A model generated the notes under the pieces. That model did no database searches. It saw only the letters and a list, made by a program, of their open reading frames with translations, and was not told where the DNA came from. Below are positions 1-8,131 of a stretch of 35,771 bases of DNA, one piece after another (the first letter of the stretch is position 1; each line of letters begins with the position of its first letter). The stretch lies in the NCBI GenBank assembly GCA_016284305.1, contig JAEEON010000024.1:1-35771 (forward strand). The letters run 5' to 3'. This DNA comes from Bacteroidales bacterium (lineage in GTDB: Bacteria; Bacteroidota; Bacteroidia; Bacteroidales; F082). A program made the translations under genes and the position numbers.

Positions 1-864
1 CCTGCTGGTGACGTCGGCGTCGGCGGCCGTGAGATCGGTTACCTCTATGGCGCTTACAAGAAGCTCGCCCGTGAACACAGCACTGGCGCTCTGACTGGTA
101 AGAGCTATGGCTGGGGTGGTTCTTTGATCCGTCCTGAAGCTACCGGTTTCGGTGCTATGTACTATGTTGACCGTATGGTCCACCAGAAGGGTGAAACCAT
201 GCAGGGCAAGAGAGTCGCTCTGTCAGGCTTCGGTAACGTGGCTTGGGGCGCTGCCACCAAGGCTACTGAACTCGGTGCCAAGGTCGTCGCTCTGTCAGGT
301 CCTGACGGCGTGTGCGAACTGCCGAACGGCATCGACAAAGAGATGATCGACTACATGCTGGTCATGCGTGACTCACGCCGCAACAAGGTGGAAGACATGG
401 CCACCAAGTTCCCCGGCAAGGCCATCTTCACTCCTGGTAAGAAGGCTTGGATGGTGAAGTGCGACATCGCTTGCCCGTCCGCTTTCCAGAACGAAATGAA
501 CGAAGCCGATGCTAAGGAACTGATCGCCAATGGCGTCCAGTATGTTGCTGAAATCTCCAACATGGGCTGCACCGCTGAAGCTATCGCAGCTATCCAAGGC
601 GCCGGTATCCCGTTCGCTCCTGGTAAGGCTGTCAACGCCGGTGGCGTTGCTACCTCTGGCCTCGAGATCTGCCAGAATGCCGCTCACATCAACTGGACCG
701 CTCCTGAAGTTGACCAGAAGCTTCACAAGATCATGAACGACATCTATGACATGTGCGTTGAATACGGCAAACAAGCTGATGGTACCATCAACTACGTGAA
801 GGGTGCCAACATCGCCGGCTTCATGCGCGTTGCCAAAGCTATGCTCGCTCAAGGAATCATCTAA
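1..864 (+). CDS. gdhA: NADP-specific glutamate dehydrogenase, 3' part
   Basis: Catalyses reductive amination of 2-oxoglutarate with ammonia in the cytoplasm, the main ammonia-assimilation route in many gut Bacteroidales. The frame is open from base 1, so the gene is cut by the window edge. The visible 287 residues begin with PAGDVGVGGREIG, which holds the catalytic Asp of the family. A Rossmann dinucleotide fold follows (SGFGNVAWGAATKATELGAK, fragment residues about 75-95), then the C-terminal closing segment (GANIAGFMRVAKAMLAQGII). Hexameric GdhA proteins are about 445-450 residues, so roughly 160 N-terminal residues, including the substrate-binding lysines, lie outside. Codon use is strongly biased to C-ending codons, as in highly expressed genes. 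A perfect hairpin follows the stop at once. Identification is secure; NADP rather than NAD preference is inferred from overall likeness to E. coli GdhA. Confidence 0.95.
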   Translation, partial: PAGDVGVGGREIGYLYGAYKKLAREHSTGALTGKSYGWGGSLIRPEATGFGAMYYVDRMVHQKGETMQGKRVALSGFGNVAWGAATKATELGAKVVALSGPDGVCELPNGIDKEMIDYMLVMRDSRRNKVEDMATKFPGKAIFTPGKKAWMVKCDIACPSAFQNEMNEADAKELIANGVQYVAEISNMGCTAEAIAAIQGAGIPFAPGKAVNAGGVATSGLEICQNAAHINWTAPEVDQKLHKIMNDIYDMCVEYGKQADGTINYVKGANIAGFMRVAKAMLAQGII

Positions 865-886
865 TTCCAAAGTTCAAAGGGTTTTC

Positions 887-914
887 GCAAAGGCGGCCTC
901 ATGGCCGCCTTTGC
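887..914 (+). terminator. gdhA terminator hairpin
   Basis: A perfect 12-bp inverted repeat, GCAAAGGCGGCC / GGCCGCCTTTGC, with a TCAT loop lies 22 bases after the gdhA stop. The run after the stem is pyrimidine-rich but not a pure T tract, so termination efficiency is uncertain. The T-poor 3' flank merges into a heptamer repeat array. Confidence 0.8.
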
Positions 915-916
915 TA

Positions 917-948
917 TTCTTACTTCTTGCTTCTGTCTTCTGTCTCCT
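917..948. repeat. Heptanucleotide tandem array (TACTTCT/GTCTTCT type)
   Basis: Four consecutive 7-base units, TACTTCT, TGCTTCT, GTCTTCT and GTCTCCT, run from 921 to 948, preceded by a partial unit TTCT. The array lies between the gdhA hairpin and the NUDIX start codon at 954. The 18 bases 917-934 are identical to 33580-33597 at the other end of the window, so this is a dispersed repeat family and not a local accident. Confidence 0.8.
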
Positions 949-953
949 TAAAA

Positions 954-1424
954 ATGAAACAAACCACCCTCTGTTACCTGGAACGCGGCAGCCAATACCT
1001 GATGCTGCATCGCACCAAAAAAGAAAATGACCTCAACCACGACAAATGGCTTGGCGTGGGAGGTAAGTTCGAGGTGGGGGAGAGCCCCGAGGAATGCATG
1101 CTGCGCGAGATCCGCGAAGAGACCGGCCTCGAAGTCACCGAATGGCGCTACTGCGGCATCGTCACCTTCGTACATAACATCTGGCCCGCCGAACAAATGC
1201 ACCTCTTCGTCTGCACCGAATGGAAAGGCGAACAAATCATCTGCGACGAAGGCGACCTCGAATGGATCGACAAACAACGCCTCCTCGATCTCACCATGTG
1301 GGAAGGCGACAAAATCTTCCTTAAACTCCTCGATGAACACGTCCCCTTCTTCTCCCTGAAACTGACCTACCAGGGCGATAACCTGCAACAAGCTGTGTTG
1401 AACGGCAAAGCCATAAAATACTGA
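954..1424 (+). CDS. NUDIX hydrolase (8-oxo-dGTP diphosphatase-like)
   Basis: A 156-residue protein of the MutT/NUDIX superfamily, which hydrolyses nucleoside diphosphates linked to another group and often cleans oxidised nucleotides from the pool. The NUDIX box G-x5-E-x7-R-E-x-x-E-E-x-G is complete: it starts at GKFEVGESPEE and continues through REIREETGL (about residues 37-59). The preceding KWLGVGGKFE strand is typical of the MutT branch. I chose the ATG at 954 because the protein then begins MKQTTLCYLERG, the usual first beta strand; the open frame extends a few codons upstream only through repeat sequence. No separate promoter is visible. The true substrate cannot be told from sequence. 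It ends 54 bases before the next start. Confidence 0.88.
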   Translation: MKQTTLCYLERGSQYLMLHRTKKENDLNHDKWLGVGGKFEVGESPEECMLREIREETGLEVTEWRYCGIVTFVHNIWPAEQMHLFVCTEWKGEQIICDEGDLEWIDKQRLLDLTMWEGDKIFLKLLDEHVPFFSLKLTYQGDNLQQAVLNGKAIKY

Positions 1425-1435
1425 TTGCATGGCAC

Positions 1436-1443
1436 AACTTTTG
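1436..1443 (+). promoter_or_regulatory. Possible -7 box for the T9SS repeat protein
   Basis: AACTTTTG followed by C resembles the Bacteroidetes -7 element TAnnTTTG with one mismatch. It would give a leader of about 30 bases before the ATG at 1479. No TTG lies at the expected spacing upstream, so the call is weak and co-transcription with the NUDIX gene remains possible. Confidence 0.35.
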
Positions 1444-1478
1444 CAGCTTTTTTTCGTTTTACCCCTAAAAGAAAACCT

Positions 1479-4400
1479 ATGAAAAGATGTCTCCTCGCCT
1501 CGTTGCTGGCTCTCATCGTGCTGCTTCCAAGCATTGCAAATGCCCAAAATCCTAATATCCTGGAACAGCATAACGATCTTTATAATTGTCATTTTTCTGA
1601 TAATCAATCCCTGGATTTATATGCTGGTGTTACTACTCAATATACCTGGGTGGGTGGGGTTAACCAAGGCTTGCTTTATAATGAGGGCGCTTTAGCCATT
1701 GGTTCTAGTACCGACAACTATAATTCCAATTTCTATCCATGCACAGGACATGGAGGCTCAGGTCGTTTCCTGATGGTCAATGGTTATGGTGGTACTGGAT
1801 CTGCTATTAGTCCAGGACAACCTAGTACAAATTATGTTCTTCGATACACTGTCAATGGCCTTGAGCCTAACGTCATGTATGATTTTTCTTTTTGGGCCAC
1901 TCATTTGTCCACCTCTAACTATGGTGCTACGAACTTTGGCGTAAGGTTTCGTGTTCAATCTAATGGGTCTGACGTGTATTATGGTAACAACCAGAACTCA
2001 TGGCAACCAGAGACTGTTGGCCATGCTGAATGGCAATTATCTCCAACATATCATTGCTGGAGCAATGGAAATGGAAGCCTTACAATCACAATTTACGATG
2101 ACTGTAGATACTCTACAGGCCTTGGAGATGACTTTGGAATGGATGATGTCTCATTGTCGATGTCTCCAGATTATAGCGTAACCGCTAACCCAGTTAATGG
2201 GGGCTCTCATTGTGTTTGCGAGTCAGCGGACGGAGTATTCGTCATCCTTATTCCCAACAGTGCTTCTCAAGGCTATCAATGTACTTTCCAGGGTCAAAAC
2301 TATAATCCGACCTTTTCATTGAAAGATAGTGATGGCGTATATAAGCCTGCAACACAGGCTCAGCCTGTTACAACAACGCATGGTACTGCTTGGCTCGACA
2401 ATAACCATCAGATTCATTATCTGCCTAACGAAGGTTATTTTGGCGATGAGACTATCTCATACAAGGTGGAAAGATGGGGCCTGAGTGCTCAGTCAACGAT
2501 TGCATTTTCCGTTAGGGACTTGCCTGAATTTAACGGCATGAATGCCAACACTTGGCCGACAGATGACCGTCTTTGCCTGGAGTCGGTGGGAAGCTTTAAC
2601 CCTTCGGCAAACTGGATTGACCATGGTGCATCGGTCTTTTATCAAGGTTGGATGTGGTCTTCTTCCAATACTCCAAACAACTGGCAAGAGTCTGCCTCGT
2701 TTGCCAATGTAGGTATCGGTGACTATAACATCCGTTTTGAGGCCCGTAATAGTTGCAACGATAATTTGACCTGTTCTGGTGATTTGCCCACCTATTCTGA
2801 ACTTATGGTCATTCATGTCTGCAACACGCCCGTGATTAACAATAACAACTCCTTGCCGAATTCTATTTGTGCAGGATCAGAGTTGCCTGCGGTTAATGTG
2901 AATTGGAATAACAATGAGCACAATGGGTCCTGGTACTATAAGCACAATGGCGGTAGCTATGTCCCGCTCGACAACCTGAATGATTTGAATGATGGCGATT
3001 ATATTCGCTATCAAATCGTCTCTCCTTGTGGAAATGTCAACTCAAAAGAGATCTTGGTTACCTCTGGACCCTCATTCACCGCTCAGGTAGCCAACCCATT
3101 TGATTCCGAATACTGTCCAAATACCTCTATACCCCAACCTCAGATTCCTTCCAACTGGTACAATACCAACGGCCTTTCAGGAGTGACAGTCGGATGGTAT
3201 TGGGTGAGTTATGATGAAAGTGGCAATGCCATCTATACGCCTATCAATGGCAGTACCATTGCATTGGGAACGGAGAGCAGATTGGTGACTTGTGGGTTGC
3301 AGAGTGACTGTGGCCTGACTCCATTTGACCCTGCGTTTGAATTGCAAGTTTTTGAGGCACCTTCCATCGAAGGTCTTGACTTGCTTCCCGAAGCATTGGA
3401 GCGAGTCTGTGCAAACACGTCATTGAGTGATTTGTTGCCCGCTTTGACTCCTGTTGGTCATCATGGACAATACGGTTGGGAAATCAGTGCGGAAGACACA
3501 CCGACAAGTTTTTCTACGAACCTGCCTGTCACCCTGTCATCGAGCGACAATGGCCGATGGATTCGTTTCTATGTGGAACCGTTGTGCGATGGTCATGAGC
3601 GAGTGACTACGAATCCTTTACAGCTTGTCGTGGGTGATGTGCCTACGCTGAATTTCACCCAAATCCAAATCTTTGCTGGTTTCTGCAATCAGACGGAGGT
3701 GTCAGAGTTGGTGGACCAAGGAAAACTGACTGCTGTGGAAGTGACGAGTTGGAACCTCTTTGAAGATCCTGAAGATCCTGAGGATCCTTCCTATGAACAA
3801 TGGGAGGTTTTCGCAGGTGGTCAATGGGTGCCTTTTACCGTGATCTCCACTGATTATGATGGATGTGTGATTCGTTACCATGCCCATAACCATTGTGGCG
3901 ATATCTTTGCAACCCTTGCCGACGGCGAAGCACTTTCCGTTACTTCGGGACCGGAGTTCATCAACATGAATCTTTATGATCAGCTTAGCCCTTATTACTG
4001 TGTTTCGGATGGAGGACTGGATTTGCAGCCTATCACGGATCTTGATTATGACGCCCATGGCTTGTTCGGGACCCGTCCTTATTGGGCTTGGTCCGAGACG
4101 GAGGATGGCAATTATGAGGAAATTGCAAACAACCACCTGCCTTTGACAGAGGACAGAAATGGTTTTTTGCGTTGCTATCTGTTTAGTGATGATTGCGGTG
4201 GATCAGTGGCATATCCTACAGCTTTCCCCTTGACCATCGTTGCACAACCGGAAATCAGTTCCTTCACGATAGACAAGAATGAGTTGTGTGAAGGCGAACT
4301 TTTTGAGGATGATGACTTGGAGGTGTCGTTGGAACTGCATCATGGTACAGAGATCTCACGTGAATGGTACTATGCCATGGCCGACGATCTAAATGATACC

Positions 4401-6383
4401 CACGCTTTCAATCCATTTTTCGATCCGCTTCCCACGGGAACTGTCCGTATTTTATGTGTCGTAGAGAATGAGTGTAGCTCCGCTTCAGCATGGTCATCAA
4501 ACATCACCGTTCTCGAGGCTCCTCATATCGTGTTGGATGACGACTGGACAGGTCAGCTCTCAGTTTGCGTGGGAGAGCACCTTGCCAACTATCTGCCTTC
4601 GCTTGAAGTGACTGGCTATGTGGAAGATGTCCCGCATTGGGAATGTTACACTCCAGCTGGTGAACCCGCCAATCTTCCCGATGTGCTCACGGTTGCTCAT
4701 GATGGTTTGATACTTCGCTATATCGTGAAGGGATGTGGTTATTCTGTAGCACAGGAGGATGTGGTCTTACATGTCATAGATGTGCCCGACATTGCTTCGG
4801 TTGCCATTGGCTCTTTGCCTTCCTTGCTCTGTGAAGGGGCCACTTTGGATGTCTATACTCCTTCGGATTTGGTTTTTGAGTGGAAGCGTAATAATGAGGT
4901 GTTCAACGTGGGTCCTGATGGCGATCCCTTCGCTGCGGGAGCCTATATGATTCAATATCGTGTTGCCAATGATTGCGGATGGTCGGACTTCTCTGCACCG
5001 GTTCTTATCACCGTTGCTGCTGGTCCTTCGTACACCATGCCTGAGTCGTGGCAACAGGCCTTGGAGGTCTGTGAAGATGAACCTATCGATTCGAATTCTC
5101 TTCCAAGCGTGGCTTCGTTCATCAACAACCAAAGTCCGGAAGATGACCTATTAGGATGGTTCCTCCGTTCTCCGGATCTTTCGGAGACTATCCCGTGGAA
5201 CTTTGAAACCCCAGTTTCGGCGATGTACGATGGCTATTCTCTTATCTATGGTTTGAAGACCTCATGTCAAGATATGCCGCTTTTCAGTCCAGGCAAGCCT
5301 ATTTTGGTCCTTGGAGCTCCAGAGATAACCGGTGATGTCATGGACGTCAATACCCAGTTCTGTGATGGAGAACAGCCTGACATTGACGATCTTGAAGTGT
5401 CCGTTCATCCTAACGATCGGGTGAAGCAATATTGGGAGATCTGTGTTCCGGGTTCGTCAGAATGGGTGCAACTTCCCTCGGTATGGAACCGTGCCGTGCA
5501 TGATGGGGCTTCCATCCGTTATATGGTAGCTTCGATGAAATGCTCTGCCGAGCCTGCTGTGAGTGAGATGCTGGAAATCCAAGTCAACGCTGAGCCAGTG
5601 GTCGAAGACATCCCTGAATCCATCTCGATTTGTGCCCAAGGTCACATGTCGGTTCTTCCTGATGTCGAATGGAACCAGTTGACCCCAGGTGTAGGGTATT
5701 GGCAAGTCAGTGCCAATGGAAATGGAGGTTGGGATACCTCCCTCGATGGCCATGAGTTCGATGCCGAGCAGGTGGATGACTATTTCCACGAAAAGTATGT
5801 CCGCTATGTCGTTGATGGATCTTGTGGCAGCGATGAGAGCAATGCGGCCCAACTGTCATTGCTGGCATCGGCTGAAGTGGAGATTCAAGGGCAAGAAACG
5901 GTCTCGGTGATGAACAGCTATTGGCCTGGCGTCTATTTCTATTACACCGATGTGGAGAGTCCGTTGAACTGGACGTTGGAGCCTGAGATCTGGGAAGTGA
6001 CCGATACCATCATCAATGGTAAGAGTTGCTGCATGATCGTCGTAAGGACTATGGGGACCGCCTTGTTATCGGCCAAGATCGGTGATGGCTCTTGTGGTAT
6101 GGATGTGATTCGCCTCAACGCTGTGCAGTTTGGCATTGGAGAGGAGAACTCCATCCCTGTCAGCATCTATCCTAATCCAGCTCAACACACAGTGGTCGTT
6201 GAATCGGAGTCGATGGAGTATGTGCGTGTTTATAACGTGCTTGGACAACAGGTGAAGTTTATTGAAGCGCAAGGAGATGCTCGCTTGAGTTTCAATGTGG
6301 ATAATCTGTCAGAAGCGCTTTATATTATTGAGATCAAGACCCCCATGGGCATGGTGAGAAAAACCCTGACGGTCGCCCGATGA
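1479..6383 (+). CDS. Giant T9SS-exported protein with 11 cysteine-paired repeats
   Basis: A 1634-residue secreted protein, probably surface-attached or released. An N-terminal signal peptide (MKRCLLASLLALIVLLP, cut near ANA-Q) fixes the ATG at 1479 over a TTG-initiated extension. Residues about 24-225 look like a beta-rich jelly-roll module ending in DDFGMDDVSLS, a typical end of carbohydrate-binding-like or choice-of-anchor domains. An Ig-like module (HYLPNEGYFGDETISYKV) follows. From about residue 455 to 1455 come 11 repeats of roughly 90 residues. Each has an early Cys (such as SICAGS, RVCANT, LCEGE) and a late Cys after an I-R-Y-x-V type strand (IRYQIVSPCG, IRYMVASMKC, VRYVVDGSCG). The last 75-80 residues (SIYPNPAQHTVVV, YNVLGQQV, final KTLTVAR) are a type A T9SS sorting domain. 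No catalytic motif is visible. Inference: an adhesin or structural surface protein made with the downstream lipoprotein and barrel. Confidence 0.85.
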   Translation: MKRCLLASLLALIVLLPSIANAQNPNILEQHNDLYNCHFSDNQSLDLYAGVTTQYTWVGGVNQGLLYNEGALAIGSSTDNYNSNFYPCTGHGGSGRFLMVNGYGGTGSAISPGQPSTNYVLRYTVNGLEPNVMYDFSFWATHLSTSNYGATNFGVRFRVQSNGSDVYYGNNQNSWQPETVGHAEWQLSPTYHCWSNGNGSLTITIYDDCRYSTGLGDDFGMDDVSLSMSPDYSVTANPVNGGSHCVCESADGVFVILIPNSASQGYQCTFQGQNYNPTFSLKDSDGVYKPATQAQPVTTTHGTAWLDNNHQIHYLPNEGYFGDETISYKVERWGLSAQSTIAFSVRDLPEFNGMNANTWPTDDRLCLESVGSFNPSANWIDHGASVFYQGWMWSSSNTPNNWQESASFANVGIGDYNIRFEARNSCNDNLTCSGDLPTYSELMVIHVCNTPVINNNNSLPNSICAGSELPAVNVNWNNNEHNGSWYYKHNGGSYVPLDNLNDLNDGDYIRYQIVSPCGNVNSKEILVTSGPSFTAQVANPFDSEYCPNTSIPQPQIPSNWYNTNGLSGVTVGWYWVSYDESGNAIYTPINGSTIALGTESRLVTCGLQSDCGLTPFDPAFELQVFEAPSIEGLDLLPEALERVCANTSLSDLLPALTPVGHHGQYGWEISAEDTPTSFSTNLPVTLSSSDNGRWIRFYVEPLCDGHERVTTNPLQLVVGDVPTLNFTQIQIFAGFCNQTEVSELVDQGKLTAVEVTSWNLFEDPEDPEDPSYEQWEVFAGGQWVPFTVISTDYDGCVIRYHAHNHCGDIFATLADGEALSVTSGPEFINMNLYDQLSPYYCVSDGGLDLQPITDLDYDAHGLFGTRPYWAWSETEDGNYEEIANNHLPLTEDRNGFLRCYLFSDDCGGSVAYPTAFPLTIVAQPEISSFTIDKNELCEGELFEDDDLEVSLELHHGTEISREWYYAMADDLNDTHAFNPFFDPLPTGTVRILCVVENECSSASAWSSNITVLEAPHIVLDDDWTGQLSVCVGEHLANYLPSLEVTGYVEDVPHWECYTPAGEPANLPDVLTVAHDGLILRYIVKGCGYSVAQEDVVLHVIDVPDIASVAIGSLPSLLCEGATLDVYTPSDLVFEWKRNNEVFNVGPDGDPFAAGAYMIQYRVANDCGWSDFSAPVLITVAAGPSYTMPESWQQALEVCEDEPIDSNSLPSVASFINNQSPEDDLLGWFLRSPDLSETIPWNFETPVSAMYDGYSLIYGLKTSCQDMPLFSPGKPILVLGAPEITGDVMDVNTQFCDGEQPDIDDLEVSVHPNDRVKQYWEICVPGSSEWVQLPSVWNRAVHDGASIRYMVASMKCSAEPAVSEMLEIQVNAEPVVEDIPESISICAQGHMSVLPDVEWNQLTPGVGYWQVSANGNGGWDTSLDGHEFDAEQVDDYFHEKYVRYVVDGSCGSDESNAAQLSLLASAEVEIQGQETVSVMNSYWPGVYFYYTDVESPLNWTLEPEIWEVTDTIINGKSCCMIVVRTMGTALLSAKIGDGSCGMDVIRLNAVQFGIGEENSIPVSIYPNPAQHTVVVESESMEYVRVYNVLGQQVKFIEAQGDARLSFNVDNLSEALYIIEIKTPMGMVRKTLTVAR
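2840..5840 (+). repeat. Eleven ~270-bp coding repeats, diverged at DNA level
   Basis: This stretch encodes about 11 Ig-like repeats of about 90 residues. The DNA is not obviously repetitive; only the protein pattern (C near the start, W in the middle, [IV]RY then C-G near the end) recurs. Early and late cysteines occur once per unit: the first early Cys codon is at 2868 and the last late Cys codon at 5823. This suggests one intradomain disulfide per repeat. A small in-frame 9-base triplication (GAAGATCCT, 3762-3788) encodes EDPEDPEDP inside one unit. Confidence 0.7.
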
Positions 6384-6400
6384 CGTGTTTGTTTTTGTTT

Positions 6401-6408
6401 TAAATTTG
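6401..6408 (+). promoter_or_regulatory. -7 promoter box (TAAATTTG) for the 6431 lipoprotein
   Basis: TAAATTTG followed by C matches the Bacteroidetes -7 consensus TAnnTTTG exactly and sits 23 bases before the ATG. A TTG at the usual 19-21 base spacing is not seen. The leader would be very short. The three genes 6431-10114 could form one transcript from here. Confidence 0.55.
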
Positions 6409-6430
6409 CAAATTCTATCAGTCAAGAAAA

Positions 6431-7237
6431 ATGAGAAAAAGAAAACTGCTGTTTTTCGCTGTCCTGCTGTTATCAGCATTGACCTATGGCTGTCTGAAAG
6501 AAGAGGATGATACCATCATCTTGTTCGGTGAAGAAGGCTATATTGAGAGCTTCGATACCATTTTCGGAATGAGTGCGGATTCGGTATTTGCGATTCCGAT
6601 CCGTGTCATTGACACAATCATTGGTCAGGACACGATTTACTATGATTCTATCGCACCTTTGTCCCATGTTGATGGAATAAACACCCCCGATGTGCGAGGG
6701 GAGTATAAGTTCGACCCCATTGAAGTGGTCATGCCTGTGGGCCAGTTTGAAGCCCCGCAATATCCAATCCTTTTCCGGTTTGGGGGCGACTATGAGTTCT
6801 ACACCGACTATTTTCATGGACAGAACCATATGGTGGTCCATTGCGACATTAGGATTCCTGGACTGGAGCTCAATTCGGAGTTGTTCCATACCGAATATGC
6901 TTACGTGAAGGGGAATGGTTCTTCATTTTTTGCCTATCTGAAGCGTGATCAAGAGGTGCAAACACCGATTGGTGATGTCCAGGTGAGATTTCGCCTTAAC
7001 CAAGGCATCGCCATCGCAGGAGAACGCCTTGTGGATAGTATAGGTGTCCCTGGAGATATTCGCAATTGCTCTATTGCTTTGTATAACAAGGACGTGAAAG
7101 TGTTGAATCCCGAAGAGGTTCCGGCGAGTTTTGTTGAGGCCATTGAGGGCCGTAAAGGCTTGCTGACTATCTATCGCGACATGGATACGATCACGGAGAT
7201 GAATAGAAGTGGTCAACCGTATAACTGGGAAGATTAA
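6431..7237 (+). CDS. Lipoprotein with apparent surface-export signal
   Basis: A 268-residue protein I do not recognise by family. The signal peptide MRKRKLLFFAVLLLSALTYG ends at Cys21, a relaxed lipobox (LTYGC), so the product is probably lipidated. Residues just after the Cys (LKEEDD) are Lys followed by acidic residues, which resembles the lipoprotein export signal described for surface-exposed Bacteroidetes lipoproteins. The body is beta-rich and acidic with no catalytic motif: pairs of Asp-Ser/Thr-Ile strands (IESFDTIFG, IRVIDTIIGQDTIYYDS) and a long central FRFGGDYEFYTDYF segment. It follows the giant T9SS protein by 47 bases and precedes a PorT-like barrel by 12 bases. That spacing suggests one envelope unit. 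Function unknown. Confidence 0.8.
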   Translation: MRKRKLLFFAVLLLSALTYGCLKEEDDTIILFGEEGYIESFDTIFGMSADSVFAIPIRVIDTIIGQDTIYYDSIAPLSHVDGINTPDVRGEYKFDPIEVVMPVGQFEAPQYPILFRFGGDYEFYTDYFHGQNHMVVHCDIRIPGLELNSELFHTEYAYVKGNGSSFFAYLKRDQEVQTPIGDVQVRFRLNQGIAIAGERLVDSIGVPGDIRNCSIALYNKDVKVLNPEEVPASFVEAIEGRKGLLTIYRDMDTITEMNRSGQPYNWED

Positions 7238-7252
7238 GGAGGAACGAACGTG
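7236..7252 (+). promoter_or_regulatory. Strong Shine-Dalgarno deciding a GTG start
   Basis: AAGGAGG at 7236-7242 overlaps the stop codon of the upstream lipoprotein and lies 7 bases before the GTG at 7250. Such a full Shine-Dalgarno is uncommon in this phylum. It supports the GTG start, as does the signal peptide beginning right there, and it suggests coupled translation of the two genes. Confidence 0.7.
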
Positions 7253-8113
7253 AAAAAGTGGTTTTTGATTCTTGTTATGATGATGGTGGTGGTCCCGTTG
7301 ACTGCCCAAATCGGTGCGGAAAGCCGCTTCAAGCCAGTGCACAATCCAATAAGCATCGGCATCAAAGGAGGAGTGCTTCTGCCACATTACCATTACCGTT
7401 CACGGGGAGCCATGCCCGAGGATTTGAATGAGCTTCCCTATGATTCACTTCTCCATAGGATCCGTCCACTGGTAGGAGTTCAGGTTGAGATACCCATGGG
7501 CGATTTCGCTTACTTTGCCCCAGAACTGATCTGGACGAAGCGAGGCGACAGTCGTCTGTTTTATAGTATTCCAGCGGATAGTCTCCTGACCAATTATAAG
7601 GCGAAAGTCAACTATCTGGATCTCCGTCTTCCCATCGAAGTGGTCATCCCGATCAAAGGCCCCGCTCAACCTTATCTGTTTGGAGGGGTTGACGTTGGCG
7701 TAGTGATGCCCTATATCTTGATTGATACTGTGTTTAACAAGCCACTGAGTACTCCTATTGAAATGAACCTCTCGGGAGAGATTGCCCAGGAAACTACGGT
7801 TATGGTTAATAAAGGCAATATGTCGCCTTTCGACTTTGGTGTATTTGGAGGGGCAGGTGTCCGTTATACCTTGGAGTTTGAGCGGTTTTCCTTGTTGCTG
7901 AAGCTTGAAGCAGCTTACAGTATGGGCCTGCACAACACCTACTCCAAGCTCGAGCAACAATCGCAAGCTCCGGCAGTTAACTTAGGTAATGGAGGAACCC
8001 ATTATTCCGTGGGTTACCGATACAACCGAGGTTGGGAATGCAACTTCAGTGTGATGCTTCCTCTGCAATTCAAGACAGGAGATGCCTGCTCTTCTTTCGC
8101 TGGGCGAAGATAA
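7250..8113 (+). CDS. PorT-like outer-membrane beta-barrel protein
   Basis: A 287-residue protein with a signal peptide (KKWFLILVMMMVVVPLTAQ) and alternating amphipathic strands ending in aromatic residues. Examples are SIGIKGGVLLPHYHY, AYFAPELIWTKRG, VNYLDLRLPIEVV, AQPYLFGGVDVGV, DFGVFGGAGVRY and CNFSVMLPLQF. The order 'ISIGIKGG ... PELIWTKRG ... YLDLRLPIE ... PYLFGG ... FGVFGGAGVRY' is that of the outer-membrane beta-barrel family that includes PorT. PorT itself is a T9SS accessory, but family members have many roles, so the name means fold only. The end drifts into a polar tail (KTGDACSSFAGRR). The GTG start is fixed by the Shine-Dalgarno upstream. It is followed by the BatA-like gene after 18 bases. 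It could anchor or assist the two exported proteins encoded just upstream (inference). Confidence 0.8.
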   Translation: MKKWFLILVMMMVVVPLTAQIGAESRFKPVHNPISIGIKGGVLLPHYHYRSRGAMPEDLNELPYDSLLHRIRPLVGVQVEIPMGDFAYFAPELIWTKRGDSRLFYSIPADSLLTNYKAKVNYLDLRLPIEVVIPIKGPAQPYLFGGVDVGVVMPYILIDTVFNKPLSTPIEMNLSGEIAQETTVMVNKGNMSPFDFGVFGGAGVRYTLEFERFSLLLKLEAAYSMGLHNTYSKLEQQSQAPAVNLGNGGTHYSVGYRYNRGWECNFSVMLPLQFKTGDACSSFAGRR

Positions 8114-8131
8114 CCCATTTTGTTCTAAGCT

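Noticed and set aside
1425..1478. TTG-initiated N-terminal extension of the giant T9SS protein
   Set aside because: It would place 18 polar residues before a perfect signal peptide. Similar upstream extensions before tpiA, dnaN and the 1505-residue protein were rejected on the same grounds.
3762..3788. 9-base triplication GAAGATCCT in the giant T9SS gene
   Set aside because: It is in frame, gives a short EDP repeat in a loop, and is too small to be more than a minor slippage event.
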